Origin: Calonectria ilicicola
Lineage: Eukaryota > Ascomycota > Sordariomycetes > Hypocreales > Nectriaceae
Direction of reading: 5' to 3'
Length of the DNA: 64,000 bases
Assembly (NCBI GenBank): GCA_020809705.1
Contig: CP085835.1
Coordinates: 558,001-622,000, forward strand
Position numbers and translations under genes: made by a program. Below are positions 21,320-32,449 of this stretch, in pieces (the stretch's first letter is position 1; the number at the start of each line of letters is the position of its first letter). The notes under the pieces were generated by a model that saw only the letters and a program-made list of their open reading frames with translations, was not told where the DNA came from and searched no databases.

Positions 21320-24234
21320 ATGGATGCTGCAAATACCACCGAAGACGATCGCGCCGGAGGCGAGAATGACCTGGGGTCTTGTCAAGGTTGCCGGAAGCGG
21401 AAATTGAAATGCTCGAGGGAGCTCCCTGTGTGCACGCATTGCACTCGACTTGGTACGTTATTGCTTCGAAGCATTATTAATTAGGCCTTTCCTATTTCTG
21501 GCATAAGTGCTATTGCATATGCAATGTAGCTTACTTGGCGGGGCCCTGTATAGGATCACCCTGCGTCTATGATGGCAAGAAGAACAAGCCAGGGCTAAAG
21601 CCGGGAGCTGTTGAGGGCCTTAGCCGCCGTATTGGTAAGTAGCAATTCTTGTTTAAGCTCCAGCTTGATTGCTATAAAGTATGAAATGAGAGAAGATGAT
21701 GTTCTGACGCATCATTTAGACGCGCTTGAGAGTGCCTTCATTGAGAAACAGAGGGGAGACGGTGACCGACTTGAGACATCTCTCAACATATTGTCCAATC
21801 TAAGCCTGGAACTGTGCAAGATTATTAATAAAAATGGATCCCCGGCTTCCGTTGCAACCTCTGACCGATTTGCTGTCAATGCTCACACGTCATCCCCAGC
21901 GAGTTCGGGGTCTTGGCAACATCATGACCTGAACATCCCGAACGATTTATCGGCAATGAGACCACGGAAAAGAAGGCGAGTGGATAGCTGCGGGAACCCA
22001 AACATAGAGATCCAACTTCCTTTAGAGGATTTGACGGATGCCGTATCGAACTTACCACCGCCTGAATTACTTGAGGACATAGTCGGTTCATATTTTGTTA
22101 ATATTCAGCCATGGATACCCATTTTACATGAAACACGGTTCAGGGCAAGAATACATGACCCAGAACAACGCCCTAGGCTTGTTGTCGTCTTACACGCCAT
22201 AGTTGTTGCAGCAATTCGATTCATACAGCCGGATGCACAAGGACTCGGAACTCGCGACTTGGAAACCTGGGCAAAAAGGTCTAGAGGTATTGTCCTACTT
22301 AATGCGATGGATGGATTGTCAGTGGAAAATCTGCAGGCTTTGATTATAATCGCTTTTGATGATGTAAGGAAACATCTCAATGGTGATTGATTCTACTTTT
22401 CTAATGTTTCCTAGATTGGACATGGCAATGCATCCAAAGCCTGGAGCATTATTGGATCATTGACCAGGACTGTTGAATATCTTCAACTCAGCGTTGAAAG
22501 CGAGGATCATGATACACAGCCACTTCTAAAACCCCTTCTGTCTTTAAAACCACCCCAGCAATGGGTAGAAGAGGAAGAGAGGAGAAGAGTATTTTGGAGT
22601 ATTTTTAACTTGGATAGATTCTGTTCTGTTACGACCGGGTAAGTTGTCAAGATACCGAGACTCTCAAGCACGAAAAAAAATAATAACTGATTGCCTCAGT
22701 TGGAACACAAGCCTGACGGCAGATGATGTCCATCGCAGGCTCCCAGCTGATGGAGGCCTATGGCACAAAGAGGACGCTGTCACCACTCCATATTTTGGAA
22801 TCTGGGACCGGTCAGCAGCCAGAATCGGCAACTCGATTGCGTTTCTTCCTGCTACCTATTCAAACTCCGACCACAATGTGCAACCGGCAATTCAGAATGG
22901 TTCACCACAGTCAACATCGCATGTCTCTAGAAACTCTACGCAACCAGATATGTCTGGGGTTGGTGCATTTGCTTACTGTATCGAAGCGACTGAATCCTTG
23001 AGTCGCGTCACAACTTTCTTCCTACAACAGAGGATAAATTTCCATGACAGGCAAGAGGTTAGCAATTGGTTGACAAGGTTCAAAGAGCTTGACCTCCGTC
23101 TAGTTCAGTAAGTATTCCTAGCTTTAGTCTTCTTATTTGGAGTTGACGACATGGAAACAGCTGGAAGATGTTCCTTCCGCAAAAATGGAAAGATTCAAAC
23201 ATTTCCCGCCAACCAGCCGTCATCAATATGGACCCAAATCTTACATTAGCACATGCAACTCATAACACATCGATGATTCTTTTGCATCAGCGCATTGCAT
23301 ATCCACCAGCCGACTGGACAAATATTGTTGAGCTCCCAAGTTTATGTAGCGCAGAGATTTGCTACAATGCTGCTATAGAAATACAGAATATTACGGCAAA
23401 GTATTTGAAGAATACCCCGAGTATGAGTCCTGTGGGAAACTTATTTGCCTTTTGTGTCTTTGCAGCCGCAAGAGTCTTACTGGGTACGTAGCGGTCTTGT
23501 TTAGTCAAGTAAAGATTCTAACATAACTACCAGTTCATAATAGATATTATGGATCGGAGCTCCCCCGAGAGCTCTGGCTGCTAGTGGACAGCTTGGATAT
23601 AATGGCGCGGAGATGGCTGGGATCAATCACTGGCAAAGGTCGTTCTTTGGCAGGAATATACGCCGACCATCTTCGAGATTTGTATCAAAGATGTGTTGCA
23701 GAGCCAAACTTTAGTGTCGATGTGCTTGGCTATTCGACCATTGTCTCAAATCAAAATGCCAGGTCCACACAAGCCGGGCTTACATCCCGCCATACTTCGG
23801 CTCAGCAGCGGCGAAATAGTTCATTGAATCAGGGAACTCCACATGCATCTCACGAAACATCACATCATCTACCAACTTCTCCAAATCAAACCCAGAACCC
23901 AGAAGAGCCTCTTAATATGCTCTCCCGCTTGTGGGATTCCACTGAGAGACGCTCAAATGTAGTTGGTAACGCTGATATTTTTCTTGGCGAATCTACGATG
24001 CGGACAGACCAGACTCAAATGATTGAGGATGGAAATACAAACTCTGGGCGAACGAATGGGTTAGGGAGAATAGGATATAGCCAAGGATCGCCCAACGATG
24101 AGCTTTCGGCCATTTCCTACACGCTACTTGACCAAAGCTTTATGGATATGGATCGAGTGATTAGCCTTGATGACATGCTCTTTTCCATCAACATGTCACC
24201 ACCGGCTGGTTCAATGATGACAGGTGTACCATGA
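21320..24234 (+). CDS. Zn2Cys6 fungal-specific transcription factor
   Basis: Seven exons: join(21320..21452, 21554..21634, 21720..22363, 22415..22638, 22700..23107, 23161..23483, 23534..24234), 837 residues, all junctions in frame. The binuclear cluster near residues 19-46 reads [28 protein letters not shown], and the first intron splits it. A basic patch RPRKRRRV follows as a possible nuclear signal. The middle-homology region (fungal_trans) runs from about residue 190 ([17 protein letters not shown], then [24 protein letters not shown]). The tail is Ser/Asn/Gln-rich and ends in an acidic segment ([12 protein letters not shown]) fitting an activation domain. It is the only regulator in the glycan region and is the likely local activator; its inducer is unknown. 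Confidence 0.9.
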
Positions 24235-24748
24235 ATAAGCAGTATAAAAGAACTTATTGGCCTCATGCAACTATCGCCTGTGATTTTATCTATCCTTATG
24301 AAGAAAAAAAATAAAAAAAAAACCATCCCCGGCCCGAAGACTTAGGAAACAGGAATTGAAAAAATGAGGTAAAAAGATTCGGTGATTGCTATATCCCTTT
24401 ATTTTCGCTGTAGGGAACTTGACTGATTGAAACTTCATACTCCTACTTGTTAAATATTGACCATATTTGTTGTTATGCTGAGTCCAGAGCGCGGATACGA
24501 AAACTCAATTACAAACCCGGGATTAGGTAGTCGCTTAACGGTACATGGTTTTCGTGTGGGGTTGATGCCCTCACTGGCATTGGCTTGAAGGCTTTATTTC
24601 GACCTCGTATGAATCACATCAATGGAAATTTGCATTGTTTTAGACCTTTAAATATTTCATTTGTCATAATAAAAATCATTCTAATCTCAGTGCAAGCCAA
24701 GGTAATTGTATATCCTACATAGCCATCAACGGCTTGCCATGTTCACAT
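24235..24748. other. Convergent intergenic region
   Basis: 514 bp between the Zn2Cys6 gene and the CmcJ-like gene, with an A-run near 24303-24322. Both 3' ends are here; nothing else is seen. Confidence 0.45.
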
Positions 24749-25694
24749 CTATTCGTAAAACACCAGGCATCGCACCTCAATGCTCTGCCTACCTGGAGCA
24801 TCAGATGGTGTCGCAGGGTCTTCAAATGCAGTGTGTGGAGTCAATGCAGCAATGCCATCCTTGCCTTCTGGTTGGCCTTGGCCCCTTGAGTCAAAACACT
24901 TGATGAACATGGCCTCCTCCGTGGTCATGTCCTTTACGTAGTAGAACTTGTGGTTTTCATTAGGTACAATAGAGTACACTTCGCCTAGGACTTGTGAGTT
25001 ATTGCAATCATTAACTTGTGGGTCAATACTAACCTTTAGCCACATATCCTTCTGTTGAGTTGGCCGATGCAGGGTCCGGCAACATCTCCTTTCCTCGGTC
25101 GTCGTCGTCGCTTGGGTCATCTCGCTTGGGATACAGCAGGCTGACTTTGATCAAGTCCTCGGGCGATGTTGTTCGCCAGTCTATCACAGCCAAGGGGAAA
25201 TCTGTAGCAGGGTTCTCAATTGGCCGCCAGACATTGATGAGCTGGTATCGGCCCTTGAGCAATTCATCAGCCTCTTCCTCGGGCAGGTGACGCCTCACGC
25301 GCGCTTCTGCTGCCCATGGGGTTTGGTCTACGTGAATCTGCTGCACCGGTTGACGGGGCGCCTCGGGGTCGCGCCGACGGATGGTGTGGTCGAAAACAAA
25401 GACCTTCTTGACTCCCGGGAGTTTGGCGCGCAGAAGCGCCTCGACTTCGGAGTAGTATCCATTCCTCACAGCATCATCATCCTTAAAGGCCTTTTCCTTT
25501 GCTGGCCAGTGGTGAAACGCGAATCCAGACTTGTCAGTGCCGAATTCGAGGTCGGATGTTCGAATGTTCGATACAGATCGACGACGCTCCGTTTGCTTGT
25601 AGGAGCTAGCTGCAGCATCAACTTTGGACCATGCCCTGTTCGATCCACTCTCCAAGCTAGCAGGGTCGAGGTAACGGAAAACTGCAGTCGTCAT
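24749..25694 (-). CDS. CmcJ/AsaB-like hydroxylase/desaturase family protein
   Basis: Two exons, complement(join(24749..24990, 25034..25694)), 300 residues; the 43-bp intron restores AKVLGEVYSIVPN. The open frame reaches a TTG at 25703, so ATG 25694 is used. Family landmarks are TSDLEFGTDKSGFAFHHWP, KVFVFDHTIRRRDP, VHVDQTPWAAEARVRRHLPEEE, RYQLINVWRPIENPATDFPLAVIDWRT, and the C-terminal FYYVKDMTTEEAMFIKCFDS with TPHTAFEDP. HxD plus a distal His fits the cupin-like 2-oxoglutarate/Fe(II) dioxygenase character proposed for the family, which includes AsaB and NvfI-type enzymes of secondary metabolism. Many annotations call it CmcJ methyltransferase. It sits beside the Rieske gene and could act in the same pathway, but its reaction here is unknown. 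Confidence 0.85.
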
Positions 25695-25875
25695 GGTGGA
25701 CAAGATCCTGGAATCGGGCCTCTTTTTGATAGTATGATGATTCTAGAGATGATGTGCGGGGTAAAATCTCCGGCTTGTACGGAGTAATATGTTGTCAACA
25801 ATCTTCAAATGCAGCGGGTCATCTCTGGGTCTTAAACATGTCCGCCAATTCGCGGTGCTATTAATCAGCTCCCAC

Positions 25876-26199
25876 CTAATTAGTCATCGGGGCTTGAATT
25901 TCTAATCTTAGCCTACCAACAATGTTGGAGAGTTCGCCTTCCGGTGGGTCATCAGCAATGACGATTTTCAATGTTTCGGGTTCCACAATGCGGAGAATTT
26001 CACTCAGCCCCCGTTGCGTGGCATCCCCGATCTTACTTGTGAGCTTAGTAATTCTGTGATGGCAAATAGGAAACATATGATTGACGAAAGAGTGGCCAGA
26101 TGTATGACGGGCTGAATGTGCCTTGCTGACTGCTTGCGCGTCCAAATCATGCATCACCGACGGAAAGGACATATAATTCGTCAATGGTTCTTGATTCAT
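25876..26199 (-). pseudogene. Short ORF, possible cytochrome P450 fragment
   Basis: A 107-residue frame from ATG 26199. The stretch SFPSVMHDLDAQAVSKAHSA followed by HRITKLTSKIGDATQRG weakly resembles the B'-C helix region of fungal P450s (a D/H-rich turn, then a helix). There is no heme-binding Cys and no neighbouring P450 exon, so if the likeness is real this is a remnant. It may equally be a chance ORF. Confidence 0.22.
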
Positions 26200-26365
26200 T
26201 TTCTATCAAAGAAAAGAAGCAGCACTTTTTTGCTGAAAAAAACCTAAAACTAAAGAAAAAACACCCGCTATCCCCGATGCAAGATGAAATCATTTTCAGT
26301 CATACCACATTAGAACATTATATGAAGGCCAAAACAAGGCTGCTGCAACGCCATGTGCCCCCATA

Positions 26366-27580
26366 TTAAAACGCCAGTTGCTCCTGGTTCATCTTACTGC
26401 AGTCGACCGCTGCGCAAAACTTGAGGTCCTTTTGTGTGCCCGTGGCCGTCTTGGGTAGGCGCTGTCGAGCAGGCCAGATCTCGGCATCGGCCCGTTGCTC
26501 AGCTCGGAAGTGGGTTTGGACGAGCTCGCGCATCGTCTTCTGGAAGAGCAGGTCACCCTGTTCAGATTCGGACTTGGCAGAGAGGTCCTTGTCCTCGGAC
26601 ATGATTCTCTTGTACATGCCGTTGATGACCTCAAAGTCTTCATCGCTGGCGTCCTTGTGTCTGTAGACTTCGTACTTGACCACTGTCTTAGTGGCGCCTA
26701 CTGGCACGAATCGCTGCATGAAGAAAAAGTGTGGTCTTGAAAACGGTTAGCATTGTCCAGTCTCCACTTGTGCATGTAAATAAGGGACTTACGAGATGTT
26801 CATGGAGGCGTTGGGAAAGTAATATGTGCTGGCAATCTTGAAACCCTTTGCAATCTGCTCGGGTGTAGGTGTGCCGAATTGCTCAATGTGGCTGTCCTTT
26901 GTCTGGACATAAAAGGAGTCCACATCGGAGGTTGTGGTGTTGGAGTGGTAGCTCTCGTTGTACTTTTCAGCCAGAAGCTTCCAGTTGTAGTCACACTCCA
27001 TCTCCCAGGTGTGGTCAAACTGGTAGTCCTCAAAGTTGTAGGCGGAAAACCGGGCTTGTGTGTCGGCGCCGTTGAATTCGGCGGTCCATGCAATCTCCGG
27101 CCTCTCGCCGCCGTCTAGGTTGACCCAGACGAATCCATTCTTGTCAACGTGGACGTGGACAGGGAAGAGACCGTTCTTGGACTTGTCAAAGTCGGGGAGA
27201 TCTTGGTAGCCAGGGGCCTTGGCGAGGTTTCCGTTGAGACCATAGGACCAGCCATGGTACTTGCAGGCAAAGATGCTGTTGTTGCCCTTCTCCTCAGTCA
27301 CAATGGGGAAAGCTCGGTGACGGCAGGCGTTGTGGAAACTGTTAATGTTTCCCTTGCGGTCCTTGGCAATGAGAAACTGAAAGTTGGCAACGTCGAATCG
27401 GATCCAGTCTCCCTGGTTGGGAATTCTGGAGCTGTGGGTGAGGAGCAGCCACTTCTTGGAAAAGATGGCGCGGCGCTCGAGCTCGTACATCTCTGGGGAA
27501 GTATACAGGGATTCGGGCAGGGTCTTGGGGATGGTGGAGGCGCCACCCAGGCCAAGATAGCTCTTGAGAACTTGAGCCAT
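26366..27580 (-). CDS. Rieske non-heme iron oxygenase, choline/glycine-betaine monooxygenase-like
   Basis: Two exons, complement(join(26366..26735, 26793..27580)), 385 residues; the acceptor at 26736 gives SMNIS|PHFFFMQRF. The Rieske [2Fe-2S] ligands are C86, H88 (CRHRAF) and C106, H109 (CKYHGWSY). The C-terminal ring-hydroxylase alpha domain carries NWKLLAEKYNESYH, where the first catalytic His lies, and a later acidic SDEDFEVIN. The usual second His five residues on (H-x4-H) is absent: the sequence continues SNTTTSD. Relatives are choline monooxygenase, glycine-betaine monooxygenase (GbcA) and carnitine monooxygenase, all needing a separate reductase, which is not in this window. Nearby dimethylglycine- and sarcosine-oxidase genes point to betaine N-demethylation. 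The missing ligand leaves the reaction in doubt. Confidence 0.87.
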
Positions 27581-29840
27581 TGCAAATAGTGGTTTTGGGA
27601 TTGGATTGTCAAAAAAGGAGACGGGTGGTAGCGTGTGTCTGCGAGGCGAGAAGCTGTTGAGGCTTGCTTGCTTGCTTGCTTGCGTGCTTGTGGCTGTCTA
27701 GTTTTCCAGAAGCGAGTGAGCAACACGGGCAGCTCTTTGATATAGACCCCGGCTCACACTATACAAAGTCTATCTGACCGAGCCTAAACCTCCGTCCGGC
27801 AGCTATCGGTATCCCTGCCGCATCGTCGTCGCCCAGATTTGGCTTGAATACTATCAGGTGGCCATGATATGCCGGCGTGGAGCCGATCACATGACCGGCC
27901 ACCCTGGTCGCAGCCGACTGGCAGATAGAGGCCCGACACGGCTGCACGTGACCCCAAGGGCAGCGCTTGGTCTGTTCTGTCCGTGCCACAGCCCAGTCAA
28001 CCCACAACCACAACCCAGTAAACCCACAGCCCACAGTAGCTCGCACGCACCCCAGGCCTCCTCGTTGGCGGGCTTCGTGGGCGTGGTTCGTAGGTGCGCA
28101 CGTACGTACCAGGCGTACATACGGTACATACGTGTTCGCGTCCCGTCGACGGTGATAACGCACAGAAGCCGTCCTAAAGCAGCTAAGCAAGTGCTGCAAC
28201 TACCAACACCTGGCAGATACCACCTCGCATGAGTCGAGATAGTCCACGCAGAGGCAAACTCTGTTGGCTGCTACTGCTGCTGGTGGCGTGCGGCCCCGTG
28301 ACCGCCGCCTGCCTGCCTGCCGGTCTTGCAGTGCCATGGGAATTTTCGTTCCAAACGAGCTTGGTTCGAGGGGGAGAAATGAGAGGGGGGCGCGTTGTTC
28401 TGCTCTGCTCTGCTCTGCTCTGCCCCGTCTCTTGTTGCCGAAGCATCCGCGGGGTCGGGCACCGGCGTCGAGAGGGGGAGGAGACTGAGAAGAGGGGGGA
28501 AGCTATTCGGAGATTGACAAGTGACAGAAAAGTGGCTCACGCGGTCAGATTCGTGCACTTGGCAGCGGCAGGTTGGATACGAAGCTATCGTGACTCACCT
28601 AAACGGTTGGGGGGCGTCACATCGTGGCGTCTCGTTTACACGCTGGCAAGCTTGCCCTACCCTGGAAGTTGATAGCGGTTCTGGTGGGCAACCAATACAA
28701 TCCGGCAACAGGCTAGAAGAAGGGAAGGCAAGTCTCACTCTCCGTCTTGTCGTGCGCCGTTGTGATTTTCCCCTTTGAGACATTTGCCTAATCGGGGACC
28801 ACCCGCCTTGCGATTAAAAGCAGATGCTGCCATTGGTTTGCGATAAACTCCAGAGCTGATCCCGGGTTTTTGGAAAACAAAAGATAAGTTAGGGCCGGCA
28901 CTGTGGCGTGGGGGGGAGGGGAATGGACGGACCTGGCAAGGATGGCTGATCGACCCTTTGTCTCGCTATCTACCCTATAGGCAGATCGCGATCAGCGCTG
29001 GATCTGCATCGCCATGATAATCGTGATAGTAAGGTACATGGTTAGTCGTCTTCAACCAAGCAAGCCGCCCGCAACGGCACGAATCGCCCTGCGGATCTCC
29101 CCCGCATCCTTATTATCCGGAGTCCAAGTTCCGCGGCCTCGACGCGAATCCGGCGTCCGTAATACCTTGACAAATTGAAAGCAATTCAATGTCACCAACC
29201 TCCGCAAACAGCTACCACTTTGACCAATCTATTAATAGGATGCCGTCCGAACCCTGCTCTCTCCGCACATACCCCAACTCAGACCGGCCGGCACATGAAC
29301 ACCGATGGCATCTGGACCACGATCGACTCGGGCCCCGCAAGTAGGGCGCCCTTTGACAAGGACTTCCGGTCCCTCCGTTTCGGCCGCTTGGCCTGCCTGC
29401 TACCTCGCCCCTCCAGTTCTTATCACTTGACCTCTGGAGCGTGGCCTTTAAACAAAACAGCCACCTCCGACACCGCAGATAACAGCGGTACGCATTCCTC
29501 AAAGTGGCAACCTTGAAGCTAGGCGGTCTTCGGGGCATCACGTGATCGGCCTTCGGCATCCTTGCCCGAACCTCCTCTGGTCTATGTAGCGGTATGTCTA
29601 AGAGGGGCGACAACAGGTTGCTTGAAGATACAGTATAAGATCCAATCAACAAATCAACAAGTAAGCCACCAGTTCACTCCGAGCTAGGCCGTACAAGAGC
29701 TCGCTCGTGCACATTGGGCAAATCAATTAATTACTCTTTTTTTAATTTATTTTTATTTTCATAAAAAAAAAGATCTTGAATCTCCACCATCTCAAAGAGC
29801 TGCACTGCCAAGAGAGATCTAAGTTGATTCACATATCGAG
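27581..29840. promoter_or_regulatory. 2.26-kb divergent intergenic region, Rieske / FAD oxidoreductase
   Basis: A GC-rich stretch between divergent starts of two genes of the proposed betaine cluster. It holds short tandem repeats at 27661-27690 (CTTG units) and 28395-28424 (TGCTC units), and an imperfect palindrome at 28099-28134. The frames inside are repeat-driven and not protein-like. Probable shared control region. An AT-rich fold-back (29735-29775) lies just before the flavoprotein start. Confidence 0.5.
28099..28134. repeat. Imperfect palindrome in divergent promoter
   Basis: CACGTACGTACC and GGTACATACGTG form 12-bp arms with one mismatch around a 12-bp spacer. It may be a dimeric regulator site; no factor can be assigned. 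Confidence 0.4.
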
Positions 29841-31295
29841 ATGGCATCAAGCAAACCGTCCTACCTCATTGTGGGAGCCGGAGTCTTTGGAGTCTCCACT
29901 GCCTACCACATAATCAAAAAGTACCCCGACGCATCCGTAACCTTGGTTGACCGGGATGCGTATGATGCCGATAGCCGAGTTGCTGCTTCGTGGGACTGGA
30001 ACAAGGTGGTCCGCGCAGACTACGACGACCTCATCTACTGCCAATTGGCAATTGAGGCTCAGGACGTCTTCAAGTCGGATCCGCTCTGGCAGCCCTACTT
30101 TCACGAGACGGGCGTCTACTGGATGTGCCGCAGCGACTACGCTCAGGATGTCATCAACAACTACAAGAAGCTCGGCCGCAAGGCTGACTTGTTTGCCGTG
30201 AGCGTGGACGAGGCCCGTAAAATGTATGGCGGCCTCTTTGAGGACGCCGACTACTCTGGTGTCAAGGAGGTCCTGATTAATAAGTCGAGCGGCTGGGCTG
30301 CAGCCGGAGATGCTCTGCGAGCAGTTACCAAGGAGTGCCTTAGGCTCGGCGTCAAGTATGTCACAGCCGAGATTGCTACACTGTTGTTCGACAACGCCGG
30401 CAACTGCAGTGGAGTAAAGACGGTAAAGGGAGAATCCCTGAACGCTTCGCACGTAATCCTTAGCACCGGCGCTTACACTGCCAAGCTGCTCGAGCTCAGC
30501 GCTGCAAGGACTGGCCGAGCTAGCCTTCGGGCCGGCGACAGGATCGTGGCTGGAGGTATCACAACGGGAATGGTTACATTGAAGGAGGAGGACCTAGAGA
30601 CATACGCCAGCATGCCTGTTGGTTTCCAGGGGTATACTGCAGCAGAAGGTACCTTGCCACCCGAAGAGAGCGTTGCATTGCGCTAGCCCAGCTAACAACA
30701 TCTATAGGCGCCTTTATTGGCAGTCTCCCACCAACCAAGGATAGGGAGATGAAGTGGTGGGGACAGACCATCTTCAAGAACACGCGCGAGGTTCTGCCCG
30801 GCCGCTTCATCTCGACGCCACCCCCAGAGCGGGACTTTGGCCAGTGGAAGGTTTCGGGACCACTCAAGGATGATGTGACCCGAGCGAACCAGGTATTTTA
30901 CGGCAGGAGGCTTGCAGACTACAAGATGGAGAAGCACCGCATCTGCTGGTAAGTGGGAACTCTTCCGTTAACAACTACAGTTAGATGGGAAAAAAAAAAA
31001 AAGACTCTCGGCTAACTCTGAAAAAAACAGGGACGCCTTCACCACCAGCGGAGACTTCATCATCTCTCCCCACGCCGGTGCCAAGGGCCTGTACGTGGCA
31101 ACTTGCGGTTCGTTCCACGGCTTCAAGTTCTTCCCAGTGCTGGGCAAGTATGTGCTACAGATGTTGGAGGAGACGCTGCCTACAAACTTGGCCGATAAAT
31201 GGGCCTGGGACCGTGAGCGACCGGATCCCGCGCTTAACCCGGAGTGGCCAAGGGTCGAGATGAAGGAGCTGCTGGACCCAGTTGTAAAGCTGTAG
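29841..31295 (+). CDS. FAD-dependent amine oxidoreductase, sarcosine-oxidase-like
   Basis: Three exons, join(29841..30648, 30708..30948, 31031..31295), 437 residues. It is a member of the DAO fold with the FAD-binding motif IVGAGVFGVSTAYH at the N-terminus. The fungal hallmark SRVAASWDWNKVVRADYDD fits the sarcosine oxidase / L-pipecolate oxidase / fructosyl-amine oxidase branch. Near the C-terminus, RICWDAFTTSGDFIISPHAG supplies the Cys that in monomeric sarcosine oxidase binds FAD covalently, and FHGFKFFPVLG is the conserved glycine loop. The expected reaction is oxidation of N-methyl glycine or a related secondary amine to glycine, aldehyde and peroxide. No peroxisomal SKL-type ending is present (it ends VVKL). 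Placement between the Rieske and dimethylglycine oxidase genes supports sarcosine, but other secondary amines are possible. Confidence 0.87.
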
Positions 31296-32449
31296 ATAAA
31301 CTAAACAAACAATGGGGACAGCCCCATCAACGAGATAAGACAGAAGTGGAGCGGAGAGAAAGAGAGGGTGCCGAGCTGTCAATGCTCGCAGGGTCTCTTT
31401 TTTTTTTTTAATGTTGTTGCATCATGTCGCACTTGCGCGGTAGATAGATGCATTATGATAGAAGCTAGCACGAATGATAAATGCATTTAAGAACCTCACT
31501 ACTGCTATATATACAAGGGCCCTAATGACTAGAGCAAGCTATTAGTAATGATGTAAGCTATATCTATTCGTGCATGACTCGTCGTGGTTGGTTGACACGG
31601 TACTTGAGAGTTGGAGACGGTGTATATTGAATGCATCGGGAACGCACATAGGGTCAGGGGGGCACGGTGCATGTTGCGTGTGGGCATGAGATCTGGCCAT
31701 GAGATCTCGATGTGAGATCGGGAGGATACGGCCTGGCGTTGCATTGCTGGGTGACTGACACTGGGCTCAATTGACGATAAGGATATAAAAAAACCTGTCA
31801 AGATGAGCAAAGATTCCAAATGAGATTGTCCTCGTTTCCTTTTCTTTTTCTTGTATCCATCGCTTAGACGCGCTTGTTTCGGTCCGATGCACCAAAACTG
31901 GCCAAGCTCATTTACCCCGTTCCGTCTGACTGCCTTTTGTAGTGCGGCGGATAGTTTGGATAACGACGCCCGGGTGATTTGAGTCTTGTGACGTTTTTTT
32001 CTAGTCACTGTCGTCGACTGCAGATGGCCACTTTTCCTGCCACGTGGAGGGAGAGTGGTCGGAATGCGCTATTGGAGGGTAGTCGGTAGGGGGGTGGTGG
32101 GCAGGCATCTTTTTTTTTTCTTCTTCGTGACGAGGGGGGGCAGCATAATTGGAGAGATAGGCCGTACCCTCCCAGGGCTGTGATCTGAGCGAATTGCCTG
32201 CTGCCTTTTCGTTCCCATGCAGGGCAATTGGCTGGTCGCACTTCTCCTATCTCGGGGGGCCGGGGGTTGCATGCGTGTGAAGACTATGCCCAGATAGGCA
32301 TAAACACAGTCTGGGGAGGGTGGGTTGCACAGGCCGATAGTGTTGCCCCAGGCGTAGCGTATGAATGAGGGGTTAATTATTTAGGTGGAGGCGCGTCCCT
32401 TCTAGACGTTCAAAGACGTCAGCTGGTTCCTCTCGGCTCGAGGTCAATC
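31296..32449. other. Intergenic region
   Basis: 1.15 kb between the flavoprotein and the next regulator, with T runs near 31398 and 32111. No ORF with protein-like composition. The distal half is the presumed promoter of the regulator. Confidence 0.4.

Noticed and set aside
27298..29652. Several open frames of 80-147 codons on both strands in the 27.6-29.8 kb region
   Set aside because: They come from GC-rich simple repeats (CTTG, TGCTC units), overlap one another on both strands and lack any family motif.
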